64,000 nucleotides of DNA, from assembly GCA_910586445.1 (NCBI GenBank), contig CAJUHV010000006.1, positions 25,509 to 89,508 of the forward strand. The letters run 5' to 3'. This DNA comes from an uncultured Eubacterium sp. (GTDB taxonomy: Bacteria > Bacillota > Clostridia > Lachnospirales > Lachnospiraceae). The position numbers were made by a program, and so were the translations under genes. This document shows positions 34,252-41,897 of this stretch, one piece after another (the stretch's first letter is position 1; every line of letters begins with the position of its first letter). The notes below the pieces were generated by a model. It had not been told where the DNA came from. It did not search any database and saw only the letters and a list, made by a program, of their open reading frames with translations.

Positions 34252-35661
34252 CTACTTTGAGCCTTCTCCCGACAGCACTACCTGTATGGTTTTTAACAGG
34301 ATCTTAATATCCAGGCTCAGCGACCATTCCGCTATATACTGCGTATCCAACGCCACGACCTCTTCAAAGTCCGTGATCTTATTGCGCCCGCTGACCTGCC
34401 ACATGCCGGTCAGCCCCGGCTTTATGCCGAGCCTTGCACGGTGATGCAGCTGATAATGCTCGACCTCGTCTACGGTCGGAGGCCTTGTCCCTACAAGGCT
34501 CATATCCCCTTTTAAAATATTCCAGAACTGGGGCAGCTCATCGATCGAGTATTTGCGTATAAAATGGCCTGCCGGGAAAATACGCGGATCATCTGTCATC
34601 TTAAACATCAGCCCGTCCATCTCGTTGTCTCCCATCAGCTCCTGCTTATGCTTATCAGCGTCTACATACATCGAGCGGAATTTATAAATACGGAAGATCC
34701 TCCCGTTTTTTCCGACCCGCTCCTGTGAAAACAGCACCGGCCCCGGAGACTGGATCTTTATAATCGGGGCAAAAATAAGAAATGCCGCCGCCGTAAATAC
34801 CAGCCCTGCCAGACTGCCTGCAATATCCATCAGGCGCTTAAAAAACATCTCTGGCGGAGAGGCTATATGCATGCTTGTAGTCAGCACCATATAATTGCCG
34901 TACTTTTCCACTACCTTGTTCGGCATAAGCGCAGACTGCGGCACGAGGTTAAAATGAACCGTAATGCCGAACTCGATCAGCTGGTTGGCCAGCGCTTCGC
35001 TGGAATCCCTCGTGTTGCCATTGATAAATACTTCATCCACCACATGCGTCCGCACATATTCGTAAAAGTCGTCCGCATTTGCAACAACCGGCAGCCCGCG
35101 GATCGTCTGGCCTTTGCACGGCTTGTCCACAATGACTATGCCGCCTACCTCGTATTCACGATATGCATCATGCTCAAAATTCCGCACGCACTCCTCTGCA
35201 TAGCGGGATACGGTCAATATAATCATAACCGCATTGCCGCGCTTCTTCTTTATATAATTACGTACAAACCGCTTATAAATACAGTGTACGACATATTCAT
35301 ATACAATAGACATAACCCAGAAAGTAAACAGGCTCTCTCTGGAATACACTGCTGACAGCTTCGCAGCATACAGATATACCAGCATACCTACAAATATGAT
35401 TGTACAGGTCGTTGCCACTTCCTGCAGCTCCGCATAACGCCCGCGCTTAATAATATGGTGGTAAGATTCCTTGAAAAAAACCACACACAGATCCAGCAGC
35501 ACTAATATGACTGCAAGGCGCAGATATGGTACGCTGGCATACGGATTCAGCCATCCATGCCGCGCGATATATCCAGTTATAAATGCCAGCTGGAGAAGCA
35601 GGACATCTATAATCGTAAAATCCAGATGTTTGGTCCAGCCGGTGTAGTCTTTTCTATACAT
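34252..35661 (-). CDS. Polyprenyl glycosylphosphotransferase (WbaP/CpsE-like), copy 1
   Basis: 469 residues. Four or five N-terminal membrane helices, a Rossmann-like central region (VMIILTVSRYAEECVRN to VDEVFINGN), then the catalytic domain with KRLMDIAGSLAGL, PGPVLFSQERVGKNGRIF, IYKFRSM, IRKYSIDELPQFWNIL and GTRPP. It starts lipid-linked polysaccharide synthesis by moving a sugar-1-phosphate from a UDP-sugar to undecaprenyl phosphate. The start overlaps the upstream zinc-ribbon gene by 8 bp. A second enzyme of this type is at 40487-41893, so the cluster may make two glycans or two repeat-unit starts. Confidence 0.94.
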   Translation of the reverse strand: MYRKDYTGWTKHLDFTIIDVLLLQLAFITGYIARHGWLNPYASVPYLRLAVILVLLDLCVVFFKESYHHIIKRGRYAELQEVATTCTIIFVGMLVYLYAAKLSAVYSRESLFTFWVMSIVYEYVVHCIYKRFVRNYIKKKRGNAVMIILTVSRYAEECVRNFEHDAYREYEVGGIVIVDKPCKGQTIRGLPVVANADDFYEYVRTHVVDEVFINGNTRDSSEALANQLIEFGITVHFNLVPQSALMPNKVVEKYGNYMVLTTSMHIASPPEMFFKRLMDIAGSLAGLVFTAAAFLIFAPIIKIQSPGPVLFSQERVGKNGRIFRIYKFRSMYVDADKHKQELMGDNEMDGLMFKMTDDPRIFPAGHFIRKYSIDELPQFWNILKGDMSLVGTRPPTVDEVEHYQLHHRARLGIKPGLTGMWQVSGRNKITDFEEVVALDTQYIAEWSLSLDIKILLKTIQVVLSGEGSK

Positions 35662-35866
35662 GCTGCTCCTTTAGATTTCTCAGGTGGATATACAGCCAGC
35701 TGTCCGCATAATCCTCCCGTTCCTTCTGCGTCATTTCACTATATTTATCATATGTAAGCTTGGACTGAAACATTGCTGTTTCTCCGCATTTGTAGCATTC
35801 CACATTCTTCCTGCGGGATACCGTCCGCAGCCATCCGCATTTTGGGCAAATATATACTTTAATCAT
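35654..35866 (-). CDS. Small zinc-ribbon protein
   Basis: 70 residues from ATG 35864-35866 (AAAGGA seven bases upstream). It begins MIKVYICPKCGWLRTVSRRK, followed by VECYKCGE, giving a four-cysteine (CPKC/CYKC) zinc ribbon; the rest is a charged helix. It overlaps the start of the polyprenyl glycosylphosphotransferase by 8 bp, suggesting translational coupling. Function unknown; the coupling hints at control or assembly of that enzyme (inference). Confidence 0.75.
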   Translation of the reverse strand: MIKVYICPKCGWLRTVSRRKNVECYKCGETAMFQSKLTYDKYSEMTQKEREDYADSWLYIHLRNLKEQHV

Positions 35867-35922
35867 CTGCATATCCTTTCTGTACTAACTTCATAAATGA
35901 ATAACCTCTGTTTCCAAATGCC

Positions 35923-36711
35923 TTATTCCACCTTATATAAGGTATAATTCTCCCCCAGCGCGATCGGGTGTACGGAAAGATCCGACAGATAGCTGTCCAT
36001 ATCAAAAACCGTACGGATTACAAGGTAATCAATCCCAATCTGATCTAAGCATTTCCGAAGCCTGGCACCATTCTTTTGTATGCCTTCATTCACTGCCGCG
36101 ATGACAGGCTGCTGTCTGGTGTATTTTAAATGATCATACCCATGCTCTGCCTGATATAAATATGCTTTGCGTGAAATCCCCCATAAAATGCGGGGCTCAT
36201 AAGTGCGCACCTGGTATTCCAGATACATGTCAAATGCTGCTGTCGGCTGCTCCTTAGACCCAGACTTGTCCCAGTCTGCCATAATCTGTTCTGCCACAGT
36301 TACCGCATCCGGGTCTAATCCATATATATTTTTCGGGCGGTTCAGATTCTGCCTGTTTAAAAAGAAAAAATTTGACCCAGATACCAGACAGACCGCCAAT
36401 ACCGCTGCCGCTGCAGCCATCTTCCCTTTATTGTTCGAAGCAATCAGCACAGTAAGTTCATATGCGATTAAAAACAATACCGGAACCATCCAGAAAAAAC
36501 GATAATATGTCGTCGTATCCGTTAGTTTTCCCACAATCCGGTAAGCAAATTCATTAAATACAAAAACTACTGCAAAGAACAGCGCTGCCGCTGCCTTTTT
36601 TCCAATACTGTTACGGCATTTTTTTTGATCCCAGCATAAAAGCCCGATGCCGGCAGCAAAGGCTGCCAGATATAAAGAATCTCCGTTATACTGCCAAAAT
36701 ACATCGCTCAT
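35923..36711 (-). CDS. C-terminal half of a split DUF6077-like membrane protein
   Basis: 262 residues with about four hydrophobic helices (for example LYLAAFAAGIGLLCW, KAAAALFFAVVFVFN, FWMVPVLFLIAYELTVLIA, MAAAAAVLAVCLVSG) and a soluble C-terminal part. It continues the frame of the gene at 36715-37815: only a TAG stop and one GGA codon separate them. GGAGG eight bases before its ATG allows independent or re-initiated translation. The combined length of about 630 residues resembles DUF6077 membrane proteins of Lachnospiraceae (recalled). It is therefore either a split gene that still works or one broken by a nonsense change. Confidence 0.7.
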   Translation of the reverse strand: MSDVFWQYNGDSLYLAAFAAGIGLLCWDQKKCRNSIGKKAAAALFFAVVFVFNEFAYRIVGKLTDTTTYYRFFWMVPVLFLIAYELTVLIASNNKGKMAAAAAVLAVCLVSGSNFFFLNRQNLNRPKNIYGLDPDAVTVAEQIMADWDKSGSKEQPTAAFDMYLEYQVRTYEPRILWGISRKAYLYQAEHGYDHLKYTRQQPVIAAVNEGIQKNGARLRKCLDQIGIDYLVIRTVFDMDSYLSDLSVHPIALGENYTLYKVE

Positions 36712-36714
36712 TCC

Positions 36715-37815
36715 CTATACCTCCACGACAAGCCACCCCTGAGTATAACATAAATATACTGCAAGATAGCATACATTTGGCATCATACAGCAGGCAGTGC
36801 GCCACACTACGGCCATATCCCACGTTCTTTCCACCGCCAGATGTGCCAGCATCATAATGCCGATTAATGCCGGTACGATCACAAGAGAGGACATGGAGAC
36901 TGCCACGCTTGACAGCGCCACTAAAAATAATTCGCCGAATGCCGGATCTGAAATTCCTTTTTTCCAGATCTTATATAGCACAAATACTGCCATCGGCAGC
37001 ACGACATTGGCACAATAGGCTTTTGCCTCATAGTTCCTCAGCATTAAAAACTGTGCGCTTGTATCATACACATCCCAGAATATTGTCAATATTATCGTAA
37101 TCGTCACAAGCAGCGCAGCTTTTCCCCGCTCTTTCCCAAATACTTCCATCGCAAAGCTATACGCGACCGCATTGGACAGCAGCACGCACAGTATGCCCAT
37201 AACATATTTCTGCAGAAGCAGCGCCGAGATCCCGGTCAGCTGGCTGATCCATGCTGTATTCATATAAAAAGAAGAAAGCGCATAGCGCAGCTCCATCTCG
37301 CTGCGCAGCAGCCCGCTGCTGCCGTCATACAGATACATCGTATCTGTGGCAACCGATGTCGTCATATTTCCGATATAATACGCAAAATCCCATCCGATAT
37401 TGCGCTGCATCAAAACAGCCGAGGCACATTCACAAAAGATAGCTGCCGCCATCAGCAGCGTAAGCAGACGCACCCACAAGCCTGATCTGCTGCCGGCCTG
37501 GCCGTTTCCAGATACTGCTGATGGTTTGATCTGCTGCGGGCTGCTTTTATATTTTTTCCATAAAACAGCTGCCGCCGCCAAAAGCAGCAGGGCTAGCAGC
37601 ACCATCCAGATATTTTTCAGCATGTGCAGCGGCTGCTTTGCAAAAATCAAGACCTCCGCTATTACCTGGAACGCCGCAAAATAGAAAAAGAATCCGACGC
37701 AGACGGCTTCTGGAGCCGCAAAATCCCAATGGCAGCAGATACACAGTGCTTTTCCAAGCACATAAAATACAATGATACTAAGCATCAATATACATGCACA
37801 CCCAAATAACTGCAT
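36715..37815 (-). CDS. N-terminal half of a split DUF6077-like membrane protein
   Basis: 366 residues with about eight to ten membrane helices (CILMLSIIVFYVLG, FFFYFAAFQVIAEVL, IWMVLLALLLLAAAAVLW, LLTLLMAAAIFCECAS and more), similar in layout to large wall-glycan membrane proteins and GT-C enzymes. It ends at a TAG (36715-36717) in the same frame as the next ORF (35923-36711). In the cluster it might flip, polymerise or modify the lipid-linked glycan, but no catalytic residues are recognised. Confidence 0.7.
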   Translation of the reverse strand: MQLFGCACILMLSIIVFYVLGKALCICCHWDFAAPEAVCVGFFFYFAAFQVIAEVLIFAKQPLHMLKNIWMVLLALLLLAAAAVLWKKYKSSPQQIKPSAVSGNGQAGSRSGLWVRLLTLLMAAAIFCECASAVLMQRNIGWDFAYYIGNMTTSVATDTMYLYDGSSGLLRSEMELRYALSSFYMNTAWISQLTGISALLLQKYVMGILCVLLSNAVAYSFAMEVFGKERGKAALLVTITIILTIFWDVYDTSAQFLMLRNYEAKAYCANVVLPMAVFVLYKIWKKGISDPAFGELFLVALSSVAVSMSSLVIVPALIGIMMLAHLAVERTWDMAVVWRTACCMMPNVCYLAVYLCYTQGWLVVEV

Positions 37816-37870
37816 AGCTGCTCCTTTCTCTATTTTACAAAATTTTCAAATTTTTCAAATTTATTCAATA

Positions 37871-38605
37871 CTAAGACATATAGTCATTGTACAAAGGCAG
37901 CACCTCTGCGGTACTTCCCTGCATCTTTATTTTTCCTTCGTGCAGCCACAAAATGGAATCGCAGAGCTTTTCCAGTGTTTCTGTACTATGTGATACGATA
38001 ATGACCGTCCGGTCTTCATTCGTAATCAGCTCTTTCATTTTGGCATAGCTTTTTTTCTTAAACCGGACATCCCCGACGCTCAATACCTCGTCAATCAGCA
38101 TAATTTCTGTCTCTAAAATCGCAGTAATCGAAAATGCGAGCTTTGAATACATGCCGCTTGAATACGTACGAACCGGCTTGTCTACAAACCTGCCGAGCTC
38201 TGAAAATTCTATGATATCGTCCATTTTTTCAAGAATCTGCTGCTCACTAAACCCCAGCAGCATGCCGCTTAAAAAAATATTTTCCCTTCCGGTCAGCTTT
38301 TTTTGAAATCCGACTCCTATGGACAGCAGGCTCACGGTATGCCCATGCAGGTCAATCGTGCCTTCATCCGCCGAAAATATGCCTGCAATCGCCCGCAGCA
38401 TTGTAGATTTTCCACTTCCGTTTTTGCCTACGATTCCCATGATTTCTCCTCTTGGAACCGCAAAAGACACCCCTTTTACTGCCTCAAATACATCTATCTC
38501 TGATTTTTTCATGCTGAACAGGCTTTTTCGAATTGATATCCTGTTCAGGCACTTATAGCGGATCTTTAGATCCGTTACCTCGATTGCATATTCTTGTGCA
38601 TCCAT
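37871..38605 (-). CDS. Polysaccharide ABC exporter, ATP-binding subunit (TagH/Wzt-type)
   Basis: 244 residues. Walker A GKNGSGKST, Q-loop region, signature YSSGMYSKLAFS, Walker B IMLIDEVLSVGD and switch His in VSHSTE are all present. The N-terminal LKIRYKCLNRISIRKSLFS insert before the nucleotide domain is typical of teichoic-acid and O-antigen exporters. It pairs with the permease at 38649-39431. It lacks the C-terminal carbohydrate-binding domain seen in some Wzt proteins that read a modified chain end. Confidence 0.95.
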   Translation of the reverse strand: MDAQEYAIEVTDLKIRYKCLNRISIRKSLFSMKKSEIDVFEAVKGVSFAVPRGEIMGIVGKNGSGKSTMLRAIAGIFSADEGTIDLHGHTVSLLSIGVGFQKKLTGRENIFLSGMLLGFSEQQILEKMDDIIEFSELGRFVDKPVRTYSSGMYSKLAFSITAILETEIMLIDEVLSVGDVRFKKKSYAKMKELITNEDRTVIIVSHSTETLEKLCDSILWLHEGKIKMQGSTAEVLPLYNDYMS

Positions 38606-38648
38606 CTTATTTCCTCAGACCATTCTGCTTTTATTATATTTGGTTCTC

Positions 38649-39431
38649 CTACATTACCTTCACATAGCTGTTCTCATGCTTATAGATCGTATGTACTCCC
38701 ACAACGGACAGTACGACCCCGATGATAAACCATACGATTACCGGGCCCCAGTCCGGCATTGACTGATAAATAAGCACCTGGCGCATGGAATCTACAATCA
38801 GCGCCATTGGATTGCATTTCAGCAGCAGGCTGCTGTACGGATATGGCACGCGCTTGTAGATCGAAAAAAAGATTCCTGTCAGGTAAAACAGCAGCTTGAG
38901 CACAACTGTCACTACATTCGCCAGATCCTCCACATAGACGCCGTAATGCAGCAGTATGCAGCTGAACGCAAATGTCACCACCAGCAGTACGACAAACAGC
39001 GGCAGCAGCAGCACCGCTTTCCAGTCTACCGGCACGCGGTAGCCGATCATCATGATTACCACCAGCGAGAATGCCACAAACATTTTAAATCCATTGGATA
39101 TGATTTTTACAAAAATTAAAATAAATTTGGGTATATATACTTTGGATACGATAGCCTTGTTGGCTGCTACCAGCTTCACGCTCTGCCGCAGGCAGGCAGA
39201 GAAAAAATTCCAGCTGTTATATCCGATGAAAATAAATACCGGCAGATACGGCTCGGATTTTTGAAATACCGTCAGGGCCACAAACGTATATACGATCATA
39301 AACAGCATTGGATCTAAAATCCACCACAGCCAGCTCAAATGCGAATTTGCAACCTCCGATTTCAGCTCAGACTTTGCCGCATAGATCGTGTATTTTTGAT
39401 ATTTTTTTACATCACTAATAAATCTGTCCAC
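38649..39431 (-). CDS. Polysaccharide ABC exporter, permease subunit (TagG/Wzm-type)
   Basis: 260 residues with six predicted membrane helices of the ABC-2 type (MLFMIVYTFVALTVF, FVAFSLVVIMMIGY, AVLLLPLFVVLLVVTFAFSC, VVLKLLFYLTGIFF and others). The motif SHLSWLWWILDPM near residue 30 is typical of TagG/RfbA permeases. With the ATPase at 37871-38605 it would export a finished undecaprenyl-linked glycan across the membrane. Confidence 0.94.
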   Translation of the reverse strand: MDRFISDVKKYQKYTIYAAKSELKSEVANSHLSWLWWILDPMLFMIVYTFVALTVFQKSEPYLPVFIFIGYNSWNFFSACLRQSVKLVAANKAIVSKVYIPKFILIFVKIISNGFKMFVAFSLVVIMMIGYRVPVDWKAVLLLPLFVVLLVVTFAFSCILLHYGVYVEDLANVVTVVLKLLFYLTGIFFSIYKRVPYPYSSLLLKCNPMALIVDSMRQVLIYQSMPDWGPVIVWFIIGVVLSVVGVHTIYKHENSYVKVM

Positions 39432-39435
39432 TTAG

Positions 39436-40245
39436 TCACTCCTTACTAGGGCTTAAATATTTGCCAAATCCATTGAGCATATAAAAAACCATATAATAAA
39501 GCGACCGTATGCGCCCATACCCCAGATACCGGTAGGAGCCGTACTGCATACACGCTGATTTCAGCTTATTTCTGGATTTGCCGCCTTCACTCAGCCGGCA
39601 TTTTAAAGCCGGCACATTTACACCCGCTGCTGTCTTATACTTTTTTAGTATTCTCATCCATAAAATATAATCCTCATGGCATTCGTCATGGACAAAGCCA
39701 AACTCTCTGGCGATATCCGTACGCAGTACAGCCGACCCGCACGGAATCACATTTGTGCGCAGCATCATCGGATAGGTAATCCGCTTTGGCACAGGAATTA
39801 CATGCCCCTTAGGCGTCCCGTCCGGCTGCATCAGCTCCCTGCCTGTACAGCACAATACTGCTTTGGTGCGCCCGATACACTTCATCTGCAGCCGCAGCTT
39901 GTCCGCGTCCCACCAGTCGTCAGCATCTAAAAATGCCACGTACCTGCCCCGTGCAAGCTCTATGCCGCGGTTGCGCGCCGCAGCCGTGCCCTGATTCTGC
40001 GTCTGGCGTATATAGCGGATACGCGGGTCTGCCGCATGGTTTTTTACAATCTGCGGCGTATCATCCGTCGAGCAGTCGTCAATAATAAGCAGTTCCCACG
40101 GTTCTTCGCAGGTCTGCTGCCGGACAGACTCTACCGCCTGCCCGATATAGCGCCCGGCCTGATAGGCAGGCATAATTATAGATATAACCGGATCATCCGT
40201 ATCTTCATTATTTAAATCATGTTGTCTGCCCATAATCATACACAT
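39436..40245 (-). CDS. Family 2 glycosyltransferase
   Basis: 269 residues. The GT-A start ISIIMPAYQAGRYIGQAVES, then LLIIDDCSTDDT, AAARNRGIELARGRYVAFLDADD and an acceptor block (EDYILWMRI). It would add one sugar to the lipid-linked chain in the cytoplasm; donor unknown. The stop lies 4 bp before the exporter permease start. Only a weak ribosome site (AGAAAG) precedes the first ATG at 40245; in-frame ATGs at codons 3 and 5 are alternatives. The spacer upstream is entirely degenerate repeats. Confidence 0.9.
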   Translation of the reverse strand: MCMIMGRQHDLNNEDTDDPVISIIMPAYQAGRYIGQAVESVRQQTCEEPWELLIIDDCSTDDTPQIVKNHAADPRIRYIRQTQNQGTAAARNRGIELARGRYVAFLDADDWWDADKLRLQMKCIGRTKAVLCCTGRELMQPDGTPKGHVIPVPKRITYPMMLRTNVIPCGSAVLRTDIAREFGFVHDECHEDYILWMRILKKYKTAAGVNVPALKCRLSEGGKSRNKLKSACMQYGSYRYLGYGRIRSLYYMVFYMLNGFGKYLSPSKE

Positions 40246-40261
40246 TTCTTTCTACTTAATA

Positions 40262-40486
40262 ATAGTCAATAATCTTAATCTTTAATCTTTTAACTTAATC
40301 TTTTATCTTGCTCTTTCAGTCTTCGATCTTGATTTTTATCTTGACCTTCTATCTTGCTCTTTCAGTCTTCGATCTTAATCTTTTATCTTGCTCTTTCAGT
40401 CTTCAATCTTGATTTTTCATCTTAATCTTTTATCTTGACCTTTTATCTTGATCTTTCTTCTTCATTCTTGATCTTGATTTCTCATT
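40262..40486. repeat. Degenerate A/G (T/C)-rich tandem repeats
   Basis: The spacer between two minus-strand genes consists of variants of ATCTTGATTTTT (about 12 bp) arranged in a larger unit that includes CTCTTTCAGTCTTCGATCTT, three times. On the transcribed strand this reads as GAAGACTGAAAGAGCAAGAT repeats. No ORF is likely. It may be the product of replication slippage. Confidence 0.8.
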
Positions 40487-41893
40487 TTAAATTTTTTCTT
40501 TTTTCAATGCGGTTTTCTGGCTGTCCGCTACGCCTTCAGATTTTTCTTTCTGAAACAGGATCTTAACCGTCAATAAAATCAGCTTTATATCCAGCCAGAA
40601 GGAATAGTTTTCTATATAAGTCAAGTCTAGTTTTAATTTATCATACGGCACTGTATTATACTGGCCGTATACCTGTGCATATCCGGTCAGTCCTGCTTTC
40701 ATCTTCAGCCTGAAGCGAAACTGCGGAATGCTCTGCTCGTACTCGCTTGTAATTTCCTCGCGTTCCGGTCTCGGCCCAACAAAGGACATGTCACCGATCA
40801 GCACGTTAAACAGCTGCGGCAGCTCGTCTACATGCAGCCTGCGGATTACCTTTCCTACCGGAGTGATCCTGTCATCATGTGCACTGGCCAGCCTGGCCCC
40901 CTTTTTTTCTGATTCCACAATCATGCTGCGGAATTTATAAATGCGAAACGTCCTGCCGTCTTTGGTCAGGCGGTCCTGCGAATACATTACCGGCCCGCCG
41001 TCATACAGCTTGATCGCAGCCGCAATCAGCAGCATAACCGGGGACGCTAATATACAGCCTGTCAGCCCGATTGCGATATCCATGGCCCGTTTTACAAAGC
41101 TCTGTCCAAAGGTCAGCCCATTGTTGCGGAACAACAGCAGCGGTGAATCAAACAAATCTATTTCTGAAGCGCTGATAATCATAATATCTGAGATCTTTGG
41201 CACGGAATAGCAGCGTATATTATGTTCAAAGCAGAATTTTAAAAATAAATTACGCTCATGTGACGGTATATCTCCGATAATAATGGATTCATATTCTGGT
41301 ATTTTGGCAAGAATCTGATCGATTCCTTCCTTTAAATGCATCGTCTGCTTTACAAGGTATTTATCTCCCCTGGATTCCAGCTTGCGTATCAGCGCTTTAG
41401 GGCTGATATCTCCGTAGATCAAAAGCATCTCATGCGGAGGGTACAGCCTCGCATAGACCGAGCGCATCGCGACAATCCATAGTATGCCGACTGCCATCTG
41501 CAGAACCGCCAGCACAGCAATCGGTGTAGAAAACTGCAGGAATTTCCATTTTGCAATCAATGCAAGCTGCAGATATTCCACCGCATTTGTCGCAATCACG
41601 GATAAAATCTGCGAATAGAACACATCCAGGTTGCGCAGGTAGCCTACCCGAAATCCCCCGAGCACCTTCATAAACAAGATGAGCACAACTGCATACAGGA
41701 CAATGACTGTCCAGTGCCCTCTGCGGTAATAGTAAAAATACCGGAAATATTTACGCATATGCCTTAATTCACGATTTGCATAGTAGTTATACCACAAACA
41801 GGCAAACATCGCCGTTTCTACTGCTATGATCAGGATCGTCCCAAGCAGCATAATGAAACGCTTATATTGCATTTTCGAATTTGTTTGTTTCAT
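40487..41893 (-). CDS. Polyprenyl glycosylphosphotransferase (WbaP/CpsE-like), copy 2
   Basis: 468 residues. N-terminal membrane helices (FIMLLGTILIIAVETAMFACLW and others), a central domain with YESIIIGDIPSHERN, then the catalytic domain (KRAMDIAIGLTGCIL, GGPVMYSQDRLTKDGRTF, IYKFRSM, IRRLHVDELPQLFNVLIGDMSFVGPRPE). It ends in a Lys-rich tail. As with copy 1 it should place a sugar-1-phosphate on undecaprenyl phosphate. It starts 5 bp after the methyltransferase/kinase-like gene. Confidence 0.94.
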   Translation of the reverse strand: MKQTNSKMQYKRFIMLLGTILIIAVETAMFACLWYNYYANRELRHMRKYFRYFYYYRRGHWTVIVLYAVVLILFMKVLGGFRVGYLRNLDVFYSQILSVIATNAVEYLQLALIAKWKFLQFSTPIAVLAVLQMAVGILWIVAMRSVYARLYPPHEMLLIYGDISPKALIRKLESRGDKYLVKQTMHLKEGIDQILAKIPEYESIIIGDIPSHERNLFLKFCFEHNIRCYSVPKISDIMIISASEIDLFDSPLLLFRNNGLTFGQSFVKRAMDIAIGLTGCILASPVMLLIAAAIKLYDGGPVMYSQDRLTKDGRTFRIYKFRSMIVESEKKGARLASAHDDRITPVGKVIRRLHVDELPQLFNVLIGDMSFVGPRPEREEITSEYEQSIPQFRFRLKMKAGLTGYAQVYGQYNTVPYDKLKLDLTYIENYSFWLDIKLILLTVKILFQKEKSEGVADSQKTALKKEKI

Positions 41894-41897
41894 AGAT

